DNA of 64,000 nucleotides from Actinostola sp. cb2023 (GCA_033675265.1 JAUJYZ010001230.1:1-64000), one strand, 5' to 3'; numbered from the stretch's first letter, positions 33,450 through 46,038 are shown. Numbers and translations are program-made. Notes: generated by a model from the letters alone, not told the origin.

Positions 33450-36400
33450 TACATCTACGCAGTCTCTACTAGTTTAACCGCTAGTCCCTAACACATTGTA
33501 TTGTTATACACCGATGCAGTCTCTACTAGTTTAACCGCTAGTCCCTAACACATTATATTGTTATACACCGACGCAGTCTCTACTAGTTTAACCGCTAGTC
33601 CCTAACACATTGTATTGTTATACACCGACGCAGTCTCTACTAGTTTAACCGCTAGTCCCTAACCATTATATTGATATACACCGACGCACTACATTATATT
33701 GTTATACACCGACGCAGTCTCTACTAGTTTAACCGCTAGTCCCTAACACATTTCCATTGTTATACACCGACGCAGTCTCTACTAGTTTAACCGCTAGTCC
33801 CTAACACATTGTATTGTTATACACCGATGCAGTCTCTACTAGTTTAACCGCTAGTCCCTAACACATTATATTGTTATACACCGACGCAGTCTCTACTAGT
33901 TTAACCACTAGTCCCTAACACCTTGTGTTGTTATACACCGACGCAGTCTCTACTAGTTTAACCGCTAGTCCCTAACACATTGTATTGTTATACACCGACG
34001 CAGTCTCTACTAGTTTAACCGCTAGTCCCTAACACATTATATTGTTATACACCGACGCAGTCTCTACTAGTTTAACCGCTAGTCCCTAACACATTCCATT
34101 GTTATACACCGACGCAGTATCTACTAGTTTAACCGCTAGTCCCTAACACATTGTATTGTTATACACCGACGCAGTCTCTACTAGTTTAACCGCTTGTCCA
34201 TAACACATTATATTGTTATACACCGACGCAGTCTCTACTAGTTTAACCGCTAGTCCCTAACACATTACATTGTTATACACCGACGCAGTCTCTACTAGTT
34301 TAACCGCTAGTCCCTAACACATTATATTGTTATACACCGACGCAGTCTCTACTAGTTTAACCGCTAGTCCCTAACACATTGTATTGTTATACACCGACGC
34401 AGTCTCTACTAGTTTAACCGCTAGTCCCTAACACATTCCATTGTTATACACCGACGCAGTCTCTACTAGTTTAACCGCTAGTCCCTAACACACATTGTAT
34501 TGTTATACACCGACGCAGTCTCTACTAGTTTAACCGCTAGTCCCTAACACATTCCATTCTTATACACCGACGCAGTCTCTACTAGTTTAACCGCTAGTCC
34601 CTAACACATTGTATTGTTATACACCGACGCAGTCTCTACTAGTTTAACCGCTAGTCCCTAACACATTGTATTGTTATACACCGACGCAGTCTCTACTAGT
34701 TTAACCGCTAGTCCCTACACACATTGTAATGTTATACACCGACGCAGTCTCTACTATACCTATATTTATAACCGCTAGTCCCTCCCTAACCGCTAGTCCC
34801 TAACACATTATATTGTTATACACCGACGCAGTCTCTACTAGTTTAACCGCTAGTCCCTAACACATTCCATTGTTATACACCGACGCAGTCTCTACTAGTT
34901 TAACCGCTTGTCCATAACACATTATATTGTTATACACCGACGCAGCCTCTACTAGTTTAACCGCTAGTCCCTAACACATTGTATTGTTATACACCGACGC
35001 GGTCTCTACTAGTTTAACCGCTAGTCCCTAACACATTGTATTGTTATACACCGACGCAGTCTCTACTAGTTTAACCGCTAGTCCCTAACACATTACATTG
35101 TTATACACCGACGCAGTCTCTACTAGCTTAACCGCTTGTCCCTAACACATTATATTGTTATACACCGACGCAGTCTCTACTAGTTTAACCGCTAGTCCCT
35201 AACACATTATATTGTTATACACCGACGACGCAGTCTCTACTAGTTGAACCGCTAGTCCCTAAACACATTCCATTGTTATACACCGACGCAGTCTCTACTA
35301 GTTTTAACCGTTAGTCCCTAACACATTGTATTGTTATACACCGACGCAGTCTCTACTAGTTTAACCGCTTGTCCATAACACATTATATTGTTATATACAC
35401 CGACGCAGTCTCTACTTATATTTTAACCGCTAGTCCCTAACACATTCCATTTGTTATACACCGACCGACGCAGTCTCTACTAGTTTAACCGCTAGTCCCT
35501 AACACATTGTATTGTTATACACCGACGCCGACGCAGTCTCTACTAGTTGAACCGCTTGTCCCTAACACATTACATTGTTATACATCGACGCAGTCTCTAC
35601 TAGTTGAACCGCTACTCCCTAACACATTATATTGTTATACACCGACGCAGTCTCTACTAGTTTAACCGCTAGTCCCTAACACATTCCATTGTTATACACC
35701 GACGCAGTCTCTACTAGTTTTAACCGCTAGTCCCTAACACATTGTATTGTTATACACCGACGCAGTCTCTACTAGTTTAACCGCTTGTCCATAACACATT
35801 ATATTGTTATATACACCGACGCAGTCTCTACTAGTTTAACCGCTAGTCCCTAACACATTACATTGTTATACATCGACGCAGTCTCTACTAGTTTAACCGC
35901 TAGTCCCTAACACATTATATTGTTATACACCGACGCAGTCTCTACTAGTTTAACCGCTTGTCCATAACACATTATATTGTTATACACCGACGCAGCCTCT
36001 ACTAGTTTAACCGCTAGTCCCTAACACATTGTATTGTTATACACCGACGCAGTCTCTACTAGTTTAACCGCTAGTCCCTAACACATTGTATTGTTATACA
36101 CCGACGCAGTCTCTACTAGCTTAACCGCTTGTCCCTAAGACATTATATTGCTATACACCGACGCAGTCTCTACTAGTATAACCGCTAGTCCCTAACACAT
36201 TATATTGTTGGAAAGCACTAGATCCCAATGACCAAAACCAGGTCAAGATTTGAATAACAATAGGAACTATTGTACAACAATAGGAACTATTGTTAGATGA
36301 TGCCTCGTTCAACAAAGGACATGTCTTTGTAGAACGAGGCATCTATTGTTATTCAAATTTTGACCTGGTTTTGGTCATTGGGATCTAGTGCTTTCCTATA

Positions 36401-37316
36401 TTGTTATACATCTACGCAATCTCTACTAGTATAACCGCTAGTCCCTAACACATTATATTGTTATACATCGACGCAGTCTCTACTACTAACCGCTAGTCCC
36501 TAACACATTATATTGTTGTATACTGACGCAGTCTCTACTAGTTTAACCGCTAGTCCCTAACACATTGTATTGTTATACACCGACGCAGTCTCTACTAGTT
36601 TAACCGCTTGTCCATAACACATTATATTGTTATACACCGACGCAGTCTCTACTAGTTTAACCGCTAGTCCCTAACACATTGTATTGTTATACACCGACGC
36701 AGTCTCTACTAGTTTAACCGCTTGTCCATAACACATTATATTGTTATACACCGACGCAGTCTCTACTAGTTTAACCGCTAGTCCCTAACACATTATATTG
36801 TTATACACCTACACAGTCTCTACTAGTTTAACCGCCAGTTCCTGACACATTGTATTGTTATACACCGACGCAGTCTCTACTAGCTTAACCGCCAGTTCCT
36901 GACACATTGTATTGTTATACACCGACGCAGTCTCTACTAGTTTAACCGCTAGTCCCTAACACATTGTATTGTTATACACCTACACAGTCTCTACTAGTTT
37001 AACCGCCAGTTCCTGACACATTGTATTGTTATACACCGACGCAGTCTCTACTAGCTTAACCGCCAGTTCCTGACATGCACATTGTATTGTTATACACCGA
37101 CGCAGTCTCTACTAGTTTAACCGCCAGTTCCTGACACATTGTATTGTTATACACCTACACAGTCTCTACTAGTTTAACCGCTAGTCCCTAACACATTGTA
37201 TTGTTATACATCGACGCAGTCTCTACTACTAACCGCTAGTCCCTAACACATTGTATTGTAATTATAAATACACCGACGCAGTCTCTACTATTTTAACAGC
37301 TAGTCTCTATAAGTAG
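33450..37316 (+). repeat. 57-bp satellite, about 64 units
   Basis: The unit reads ACACCGACGCAGTCTCTACT, then AGTTTAACCGCTAGTCCCTA, then ACACATTGTATTGTTAT (57 bp). Each unit contains the dyad ACTAG...CTAGT. Variant classes recur in blocks: TTGTATTG, TTATATTG, TTCCATTG, CGCTTGTCCATAAC, and the CCAGTTCCTGACAC class confined to about 36830-37140. A MITE sits at 36210-36396. Confidence 0.95.
36210..36396. mobile_element. Mutator-like foldback MITE with perfect 9-bp target duplication
   Basis: Inverted ends GGAAAGCACTAGATCCCAAT; arms of about 65 bp (also sharing GACCTGGTTTTGGTC and ATGCCTCGTTC/GAACGAGGCAT). TATATTGTT lies at 36201-36209 and again at 36397-36405. Removing the element restores a regular satellite unit. 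A 9-bp duplication points to a MULE-type transposase; hAT-type elements make 8 bp. Confidence 0.88.
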
Positions 37317-37379
37317 TTTTAATAGCAAAATACAGTGCTCAATGCTCTTACAATATATAAATAATAATTAACAATTATT

Positions 37380-37473
37380 CCCCTCAGTGTCGATGAGCAG
37401 TGGTGAATATTTGCTGAGCCGCGAGTCTTCGAACGTCGAGGTAAATATCCACCACTACTCACCGACACTGAGG
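37380..37473. mobile_element. Short hairpin MITE
   Basis: Arms CCCTCAGTGTCGATGAGCAG and the complement ending CCGACACTGAGGG, with a ~25-bp loop. 94 bp in total. Confidence 0.65.
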
Positions 37474-38344
37474 GAAATATTTTTTTTAGTATATACCACA
37501 CACGTGAATAGCCAGCCAAATATATATACAATTTATTTTCAAGAAGAAAGAGACACGCTCGCGATACCTGACGCAATGATCTTGTTTTGCTCGGAGATGA
37601 ATAGCCATGGATTTTCCGAGATTGAGTAGCCGATCGGGTATATACTACTAATTATTATTATAGCATAAATCAGAATAGTGAACTTGTGGGCGTGCCAACA
37701 AATTCTTGTTATCCCTAAAAGTTACCGATTCTATATCATATTTAGTTTGCTGGCTAGTAGGACTCGATCGTTGACGTGCGGAGGAGAAGCTAGAGCTTGG
37801 GAACGAAGTTGGACTCATATGCAACGGATTGTTTTGGATGCATATCAATGAGGGTTTATCATGTAATTTCAAAACTCATAAGACAAAAAAATGATTATCA
37901 TAGCTGGAAAGAGCTCGTTGAAATTAGTAAAAAATTCAAGTTTGGAAAAGATCGCTTCACAAATTGCGAATTAAGATATGAATTTTCAAAAGTCGAAATT
38001 TTGTATGAAAACCTTTTGTTTGAGGCAAGAGTTGTCTACCAGCGTACTAACTTTAAGCCATACTTAAACAAACACTGAGTATATTCGTTCCCATTGTCTT
38101 TGTTCTCTAAGGGAGTTACTTAATTGTACACTTCAGCATGAATAAGTTGTATTTGAAACTTATTGAACCGTAGTTGTACCTGAAGATGGTTTGAATCAAC
38201 CGAAAACGTTTGTCAATATTGTCTCAACCATTTGCCCATATTTACAATCATATATCATGGAGAATATAAGTTTAAAAACAAGTTAAAATTCAGTAATTCT
38301 TCTAACTTGTGTCAAAGTTTTAGCAAAAGCCATCAAATCTAAGT
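37474..38344. other. Spacer with dispersed-repeat copy
   Basis: 37846-38005 is a diverged copy of 32661-32800. A 93-codon plus-strand frame lies over it but is not conserved in the other copy, so I do not call it a gene. Confidence 0.4.
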
Positions 38345-38484
38345 AGAGTGCAAACCATATGTCCGTGAAATAGTACTATTACTAAATAGTACTAAATGGT
38401 GTTACCTCTATATTGTTTTCTATTGTTTCATCAGTACTATTTAGTACTAATTAGTTAGTACTGTTTCAGTATGGTTTGTACTCT
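38345..38484. mobile_element. MITE with AGAGTGCAAACCATA ends
   Basis: Ends AGAGTGCAAACCATA / TATGGTTTGTACTCT. The middle (TACTAAATAGTACTAA...TTGTTTTCTATTGTTTCAT) is shared with 25990-26060, so it is related to the inner MITE there. Confidence 0.7.
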
Positions 38485-38916
38485 TCCCTATTAATTCAAA
38501 AATATATTGGTAACTTTGCGAAAACTCAACAAGGAGAACAAGGCCTTTGAAGGTTTGCAAACATTGTCACGCCCCCTTCCTGCAACGGACACCATTCCAT
38601 CCAATCACGATCACCCTTCACCACATTGATTACATTGAGGTCGCAGGAAATAATAAGGTCGTATTTCATAATTGCTCTCATTCGCGCTTAAACTTCAAAG
38701 TGTTCGCGAGGCTACCTGCTTGAATTATTATACGATCGTAAAATACTAATATGCTGAAATAAAAAAAGCGGCAACCATCAAACAGGGACAGGATCAAGAG
38801 AAGGAAGCCAAAGAAGCATTACTAAGCAATGAGGCAGAAAGGGTACGTATATAAGACTTTGATTTGGTGTGCTTGAAATCGACCACGTGGAACTAAAGTT
38901 AGATAGTTATTATTAT

Positions 38917-39205
38917 ATACAGCTATTTCAAAAAACGTTGAAAACTGAATACTGCTTACTGAATAGTGCATTCCAAGACCAAAGGGCATTGTGGGCCTCG
39001 TTATTTTGAAATAAAAAGTAAATATACAGCAATTTATTCGCCATATGGAGCGGCTAGTATATTGTTTCTGACGGAATACACACAAAATAAAATACATTAT
39101 TATTATTTATATTACTTTAGACAATATTACACGAGTCCCAAAATGCATTTCGGTCTTGAAATACACTACTATATTCAGTATCAACGTTTTTTTAAATAGC
39201 TGTAT
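38917..39205. mobile_element. MITE with ATACAGCTATTT ends
   Basis: The left arm ATACAGCTATTTCAAAAAAC and right-arm complement (AACGTTTTTTTAAATAGCTG) enclose a second opposed pair around CACTATTCAGTAAGC. A (TA)n run follows at about 39203-39223. Confidence 0.65.
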
Positions 39206-39239
39206 ATATATATATATATATATATTTTTTTTATTGCGT

Positions 39240-40888
39240 GGTTTGATGCTTTCCGTTTTGGTCCTGGTCTCTACTTCGAATTTTTCCATGGACACGATCT
39301 GACTTTTGAGGCCATTATAACCCGATAAATCTCTGTTTATAACAATAAAAATTCTATAACATTTGATGTAAAAATTGCTTTCTTTTCGCTAGAACGCTCG
39401 AGACTTTTATGTTTATTTAGTCTGACTCTTAAACAGAACATTAACGGATGTAGTTTCGCGGGAGTCACAGGACTCCCGGTCCTAATGGGATCATGACACC
39501 AAAGGCGTTGTGTTTACACATCAGAAATTGGTGTTTTTTTGCGAATATCTCGTAAACAAAAAATATTTTCAACCAGAAAACACCAAAACAAAACAAATTC
39601 GATATATGAAATCCATCCGTTAGTGACAAAGACAAAAAATCGTCAAACGTTTTCCACTCAAGATGAACCGTATCCTTTTAAGGGTAAAAGGGGGAACAGA
39701 AGACAACATTTATTTTCTCAAGAAAGTTAGATATGACTTATATTATCATTACTTGATTATTAATTTTTGCAAATCTTTCTTAGATATCATCATAATTTAC
39801 GTTCAATATGGAATATCATCCGCCATTTTGCCGTTTTACCGTCGGCTCAGATATTTTTGTTTGTGACGTCGTTTATGGGGAATACAGTAGTAAAATCCGC
39901 TCACAACATTCTCTCGGGTACAAGAAAATACAATGTACATATAATTACTCTACATTATGATTGCACTTTCCCTTGGGGTAGGTGACTTCAGACATGGGGA
40001 ATAATTACTAAAGTGAGCCGCGCTCAATTCAGCGGTAATTCATGTCTTTTTACAATTAAAACCCAAGTTTCTTCTCCATCAAAATAGAAAATGTTTGTAT
40101 ACAACATTCTCTTTGTCTTTATTTAAAGATAAATTTAGGCTTCAGTTCTCATTTAATACCAATCTGTCCGGTATGGTTGATTTTAATTTCGTGTTACTGA
40201 GAAAAATGACAATATTGAAATACTTGACATGGTCACGTGACCCATTTTGCTGATTATCTCATCAGCAAGAAAGGAAAAACATCCATTCCAAACACCTTCA
40301 ACGTGACATATTCATGCTCACATCAAAACAATGTTATTGGTAAACAAACCGATGTATAGTTCAACACTCTACAAGGTACCAATAAAGTGGAGGTTTCTTG
40401 GTGTTGCAGAAGACCAGATGACAATGATAACAAAGGACGAGAAGAATGAACTTGAACCAAAACAATACCCTGCATACAAAGAAACCTAACCAATAATACA
40501 ATGCAGACTGTAACACCAAGAAACACCCAATAAAGTTATTGTTGGGCGGTACAGGGTCCAGGTTTTGGGCCATTTGATTCTCTAATCCAGGTAAAATGAA
40601 CGCATAAAAATCATTAATCCAGGTTATAGCCTAAAAACATTGATTAATTTTTAATAACTTGCATACAGACGTAAAGGTGGTTAGAGTGCTAGTCTGGCAA
40701 AATATCCTGACGAATGCATCGTATCAGATCGTTAATAAAAATTCGTAAATCCAGGTTTTTTTATTTGGGAAATTCGTAAATCCAGGTTTTCGAGTGACAA
40801 ATTCCAAAAACAGGGTCCAGGTCTGAACATCTCGCCGCACATACCTAACCATTTTTTAACCAAGTACTCCCCTCCCCCCCCCGGGAAT
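39240..40888. other. Spacer, no gene seen
   Basis: AT-rich. From about 40545 to 40830 the word ATCCAGGT / GTCCAGGT recurs about six times at irregular spacing (40556, 40586, 40619, 40749, 40781, 40815). Short frames here have no recognisable product. Confidence 0.4.
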
Positions 40889-41093
40889 GTACTGTACTGT
40901 ACTGTACTGTACTGTACTGTACTGTACTGTACTGTACTGTACTGTACTGTACTGTACTGTACTGTACTGTACTGTACTGTACTGTACTGTACTGTACTGT
41001 ACTGTACTGTACTGTACTGTACTGTACTGTACTGTACTGTACTGTACTGTACTGTACTGTACTGTACTGTACTGTACTGTACTGTACTGTACT

Positions 41094-41096
<3 letters not shown>
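40889..41096 (+). repeat. (ACTGT)n microsatellite, about 41 units
   Basis: Essentially perfect pentanucleotide array abutting (AAT)n, the tail of a LINE. Confidence 0.97.
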
Positions 41097-41125
<29 letters not shown>

Positions 41126-41910
41126 TACTTATATAGCGCCTATACAGGACTGTTCTAAGCGCTGACAAATAAAATAAAATAATATAATATAAAGGTAAAT
41201 AGGACTATTGCAGCTTGTTGGCCGATTTAAATAGAAAGGTCTTTAGTTGGGACTTGAAGCTGACAAGAGAAGTACATCTACGTAGATCAGGTGGAAGATT
41301 GTTCCAAAGTTGTGGGGCAGCCACAGAAAAGGCTCTGCGTCCATAGGATTTGAGGTTGAAATTGGCGTGGTTTAAGAGAAGATCAGATGAGGAACGTAGG
41401 GTTCGCTTTGGAGAATATCTGGTGATCAGATCACTGATGTAACTTGGGTCAAGTTTGTTCATAGCCTTGTATGTTAAAAACAACATCTTAAACTTGATGC
41501 GTTCTTCGACCGGAAGCCAGTGCAACTGAATAAGAATGGGCGTGATGTGATCATACTTATGGGAGCAGGTGATAACTCGTGCAGCGGCGTTCTGTACGGA
41601 CTGAAGCTTGTCAACGATATATTTAGGAGCACCATAAAGAAGAGAGTTGCAGTAATCGACTTTAGAACTCACAAAGGCATGCACAAGAGTTTTAGCTGTG
41701 TCCAGAGATAAGAACTTTCTGATGCGAGAAATGTTTCGTAAATGGTAAAAAGCAGCTTTACAGACAGAGTTAACATGTGGGAGCATAGTCATTGTCTCAT
41801 CAAAAATTACACCAATGTTTCTTGCCTGCTTGGACGGATAAATTGTATCAGACCCAAAACGTAGAGCTGGAAAAGATTTCTGTGGGCTGTGTCGTGAATA
41901 AAGGAAAAGC
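41097..41910 (-). mobile_element. 5'-truncated CR1/L2-like LINE with (ATT)n tail
   Basis: The minus-strand frame is open from the 5' truncation at about 41905 to the stop at 41205 and encodes the C-terminal end of a CR1/Jockey-type reverse transcriptase. Recognisable landmarks are KVDYCNSLLYG, LHWLPVEERIKFK, YGRRAFSVAAPQLWNNLP and a Lys-rich LKTFLF end. The first in-frame methionine is not a true start, because coding continues upstream of it (GSDTIYPSKQARNIGVIFDE). The 3' UTR is short, ends in GCGCTATATAAGTA and a run of ATT units, and abuts a pentanucleotide array. The other side of the fragment also abuts the same array. The catalytic RT domain and endonuclease are missing. Confidence 0.85.
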
Positions 41911-41970
41911 AGTACTGTACTGTGCTGTACTGTACTGTGCTGTACTGTACTGTACTGTACTGTACTGTAC
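41911..41970 (+). repeat. (ACTGT)n microsatellite, second segment
   Basis: About 12 units with two ACTGTGCTGT variants. The same motif lies on the other side of the LINE fragment, so the LINE probably landed inside one array. Confidence 0.93.
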
Positions 41971-42523
41971 TTTCAAAAACTCATTAATTATTCATGAGCA
42001 AAACGGCCAACCAGGTGTCCTCAATTTGGTCACATGATGGAACTGGATACACCGGAAAGTCCGCTCTAGAGTACTTTGGAATGATTTCAAATCCGCTCTG
42101 AGGTACTTTGATATATTATTTCAAGTCCTAGGACTGGAAATATCAGTTCAAGTCCTTGGAATAGAAATATCATATAAATCAATAACTTAATTTCTGAATA
42201 CTATTTCAATTTTAACTTAGACACAAGTAACATGTTATTTGTCTTAAAAAAACTGGGAATGCATGATTTTTAACTGCTTAAAAAACGCATTTAATAATTT
42301 CATAAACTCGCTACGGCAGGATTCGAACCACAGGCAGCCCAACCATTGTTTCTGAGGCTATTTATAATTATTAAAAATATATATTTGCATGCGCGCGTCT
42401 TTTTTTATGGTTTTCCTGTGGTAGAGCGCGCGCGCGATAGGTATTATATTGGGTTCCCTGTGCATATAAATGTATGTTGGGATCCCTGTGTACGTCCTGC
42501 AAGGTATGAAACTGATGGCGTAT
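41971..42523. other. Spacer, no gene seen
   Basis: Contains CG-rich GCGCGCGC near 42426, and a CACAGGCAGCCCAACCATT word (about 42330) also found at about 52542. Confidence 0.35.
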
Positions 42524-43847
42524 CATGAACCGATGTGCGCCGCATCTAGCTGGTGCACTTTTCCGTGAAACATTCGGATTTTACCTTCCGAAGCCGCCGT
42601 ACGCTACAGACCCGTGGGGGGTACCCAGGGTAAAGTAGCTAAAGTTTTTCAAAATGGTGGGACATCTGAAGAGAAGTTCGTATAACAAAGAATGATTTTT
42701 TCGGTGTAAGCGTTTGGATTATATTACTTATCCATGGTAAGTTTAGAAGTTTACAATTCTTGTCAACTTTAAGTAACTTTAAAAGGAATTGGACGGTTTT
42801 AATGTAGTCCTTTTATATTTTGAATGGTGGAGAATTGCATGTTGGACTCGACACACAAAAGTTTTGTTGAAAAGTAAAGCTCAACTAAAAGTACTTTTGT
42901 CAAGGTAATAACGTAGTATTTGCTCTAAATGTTCTCTAATAAAAGGACTTCCTATACTAGAGCAGAAGGGCTGCTTAATAATCCTCAGCAAATTATTTTT
43001 CATTAATTATGACTGAGCTATTTGACTTAGTTGTCAATGCCAGTGATCAAAAACTTCTCAACTGACTGATGGTACTTCACCTCTATTTTTAAAAACATTT
43101 TGACTTTCTTACAGTTGTTCTTAAAACTCAAGGGAACGCCAACACAGCATAAACCATCTGAAGCAAAAAATATAGACGAACTCAATTCACTGACATCGAA
43201 GGAGACTGATGAATGCATGGAGATGGACGACTCATGAATTATTAAAGTTGATGTGAACTCAGTAAAAATCAACAGTTCTTCATTTTATTGTTATTGAAAT
43301 AGAACAACTCATTTAGCCGGCAAATGACTATCACTGAGAGAAACAAAGATTAATTATAAAATAATACGGTTTTCGTAAGAACGTAAGTATCGCTTCCAAG
43401 TTCTTACAAATTGTTCATAAATTGCACAGAAATAACGGCAAAACAGTGTGTAAAAAGCTAGTGAACTTATGTTAACTGATTGTTGAAATAAATACGTTTG
43501 TTTGTCATTTTGTGTATACAAGCACTGATAGCAAAAATGTATTGTGTAGTACTAAATATTGAGACTATTCAGCATTTTAAAACACAATGCGTCAATTTTG
43601 ATGCATTTTAATTGATTACATTCAAAACACAAAACAAATACTTTATAAAAATCAAAACAGAAAACAAATAAAGTATATTGTTGATGTTTTGACTTACAAA
43701 AATGTATGCTTAGTGAAAATATAAATACTAAAACTTGCCAAAAAAGAGCACAGTTCAGATTTGGCGAGCGCTTGTCCTCTCGAAGGCAAAATCCCGAATG
43801 TTTCACGGAACAGTGCACCAGCTAGATGCGGCGCACATCGGTCCATG
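42524..43847. mobile_element. 1.3-kb TIR element, CATGAACCGATGTGCGCCGC ends
   Basis: 42524-42591 and 43780-43847 are inverted repeats of about 67 bp with few mismatches. The interior has no recognised coding sequence. No clear target duplication. Confidence 0.75.
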
Positions 43848-44044
43848 AGGCGCAAAATGTCAAAATTAAAGTTTCTCAGCGTACGGTGAAGTTAGATGAC
43901 TGACACTTATAAAGTGTTTCGAGAATACAGTCAAGTTTAGTTATTCGAAGAAAAATTAAATTTTCACGTCATATTGACAAAGATTAGGGTCAAAAACGTA
44001 TTTGTTACGTGACCGAGTTTCATACCTTGTTTCAATATAAACAT

Positions 44045-44082
44045 TGCTGTGCTGTGCTGTGCTGTGCTGTGCTGTGCTGTGC
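44045..44082 (+). repeat. (GCTGT)n microsatellite
   Basis: Seven to eight units, a variant of the ACTGT array at 40889. Confidence 0.9.
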
Positions 44083-44287
44083 TTTAGGTCACGTGACCAT
44101 CGGAAGTCAACTTTATCACGCCTAAAAAAAATAAGGAACCCACCTATCACTTTGGGTTCAAATATATATCGGATTCATAGTTTTATGCTGGAATAGGCTT
44201 GAGATGTATATACTCTTCTTTGACCCAGCTTAATTAGGTAGTATGAATCGTTTAAAGTATACATGAATTACATTTTTTTATTTTGAA

Positions 44288-44433
44288 ATAATCGATTATA
44301 TATGAAGCTTCGCATTTTCGAGTAATAAAGGTTTGAAATCGTGATTTTGTAATTTGGTGACGTCAGTTGATTTTCAATTTATTATACAAAAGCAGCCTTG
44401 TGCTTGAGACTTCGGTTAATACGTTTTTTAAGA

Positions 44434-44523
<90 letters not shown>

Positions 44524-44834
44524 CATTATTATTGTGCAAATCATTGTATTGCCATATTAATCTGGCAAAAAGGGTTATACTGAACTTATATACGTACCCT
44601 GGTCCCAGAGGCACTGACCTACAATCTCCCAGTATGGCAACGGAGAGTGTAGGTCAGTGCCTCATGATGTTAAACTTTTTTTGTATTTCCGAAAAGAGTG
44701 CTCCTTGAAAAAATATAAATCAGTTACGGCAAAACAATCAACTGACGTCACTGAATTAGCATAACTCGCAGATGCGAAGCTCAAATCACAAAATACTGAA
44801 ACATCCCACTATTCACTTCATATGTAATCGATTT
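44288..44834. mobile_element. Foldback element with (ATT)n and an internal hairpin
   Basis: Outer opposed words ATCGATTATATATGAAG / CTTCATATGTAATCGAT and inner pair GTGACGTCAGTTGATT / AATCAACTGACGTCAC. The centre holds (ATT)n (44437-44535) and a 15-bp perfect-stem hairpin AGGCACTGACCTACA...TGTAGGTCAGTGCCT (44609-44662). Confidence 0.65.
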
Positions 44835-44849
44835 TTAAAATAAAACTAG

Positions 44850-44875
44850 ACGCTCCTAGAGCGTTTACTCGGGCT
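44850..44875 (-). mobile_element. Orphan Helentron-like 3' end
   Basis: On the minus strand it reads GCCCGAGTAAACGCTCTAGGAGCGTC, i.e. GCCCGAGT plus the hairpin, as at 13040 and 63435. No matching 5' end was found, so the element is truncated. Confidence 0.5.
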
Positions 44876-45029
44876 TCTTATTGCTTTAGATAACAAAGGC
44901 TCTTGTGAAGATTGACGATTTTAGTTACATGGTTCAGTTAGGCAGTTTGAACGGTTGCTATAAAGGACAATCCTAATCATATCAGTAAACGTGAAGGAAA
45001 ATTAACGACTAGAAAAATTACAAGATACT

Positions 45030-45880
45030 TACAAACAAGTTGCTCCTGTGAACGATGCAGTTAGACTAAGTAAGTTATGCAAACAAGTTGCTCCTGTGAA
45101 CGATGCAGTTAGACTAAGTAAGTTATACAAACAAGTTGCTCCTGTGAACGATGCAGTTAGACTAAGTAAATTATACAAACAAGTTGCTCCTGTGAACGAT
45201 GCAGTTAGACTAAGTAAATTATACAAACAAGTTGCTCCTGTGAACGATGCAGTTAGACTAAGTAAATTATACAAACAAGTTGCTCCTGTGAACGATGCCG
45301 TTAGACTAAGTAAATTATACAAACAAGTTGCTCCTATGAACGATGCAGTTAGACTAAGTAAATTATACAAACAAGTTGCTCCTATGAACGATGCAGTTAG
45401 ACTAAGTAAATTATACAAACAAGTTGCTCCTGTGAACGATGCAGTTAGACTAAGTAAATTATACAAACAAGTTGCTCCTGTGAACGATGCCGTTAGACTA
45501 AGTAAATTATACAAACAAGTTGCTCCTGTGAACGATGCAGTTAGACTAAGTAAATTATACAAACAAGTTGCTCCTGTGAACGATGCAGTTAGACTAAGTA
45601 AATTATACAAACAAGTTGCTCCTGTGAACGATGCAGTTAGACTAAGTAAGTTATACAAACAAGTTGCGACTATGAACGATGCCGTTAGACTAAGTAAATT
45701 ATACAAACAAGTTGCTCCTGTGAACGATGCAGTTAGACTAAGTAAGTTATACAAACAAGTTGCTCCTATGAACGATGCCGTTAGACTAAGTAAATTATAC
45801 AAACAAGTTGCTCCTGTGAACGATGCCGTTAGACTAAGTAAATTATACAAACAAGTTGCTCCTGTGAACGATGCAGTTAG
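45030..45880 (+). repeat. 48-bp satellite, left segment, about 18 units
   Basis: Unit AAGTTGCTCCTGTGAACGAT, then GCAGTTAGACTAAGTAAATT, then ATACAAAC. Variants (GTG/ATG, GCAG/GCCG, TAAG/TAAA, one GCGACT unit at 45666) make units identifiable. Because 48 is a multiple of 3 and units lack stops, frames stay open on both strands (KLYKQVAPVNDAVRLS on plus). I read it as a satellite, not a gene. Confidence 0.95.
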
Positions 45881-46020
45881 CGCCATTACGTCATTATGTC
45901 AGCGGTCTCTCCCGACCGTGCAGGCGCCCCCGGCCGCCATGTTGTTATCATCCATGTGCTTTCCAATAAACCGCCTCGTTCACGTTGTGGATTTATATAC
46001 TATTGTCTAACTTACTGGCG
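45881..46020 (+). repeat. 5' LTR, 140 bp
   Basis: Identical to 50045-50184. Ends CGCCA...TGGCG are inverted. Contains CCAATAAACC (polyadenylation signal, about 45963) and GC-rich GGCGCCCCCGGCCGCC. No clear TATA box. Confidence 0.93.
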
Positions 46021-46038
46021 TGGTGGCAGCAACGATCC
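46021..46038 (+). promoter_or_regulatory. Primer binding site (tRNA-primed)
   Basis: TGGTGGCAGCAACGATCC begins immediately after the LTR, as expected for pairing with a tRNA 3' CCA end. The tRNA is not identified. Confidence 0.65.

Noticed and set aside
33450..37316. CRISPR-like array (57-bp period)
   Set aside because: Same reason: the entire unit is repeated and variants are point changes.
40845..41168. Tyr/Ser/Thr/Val-repeat and Cys/Leu-repeat frames
   Set aside because: Translations of (ACTGT)n microsatellite.
44363..44708. Poly-Asn, poly-Leu and poly-Tyr frames
   Set aside because: Translations of an (ATT)n microsatellite.
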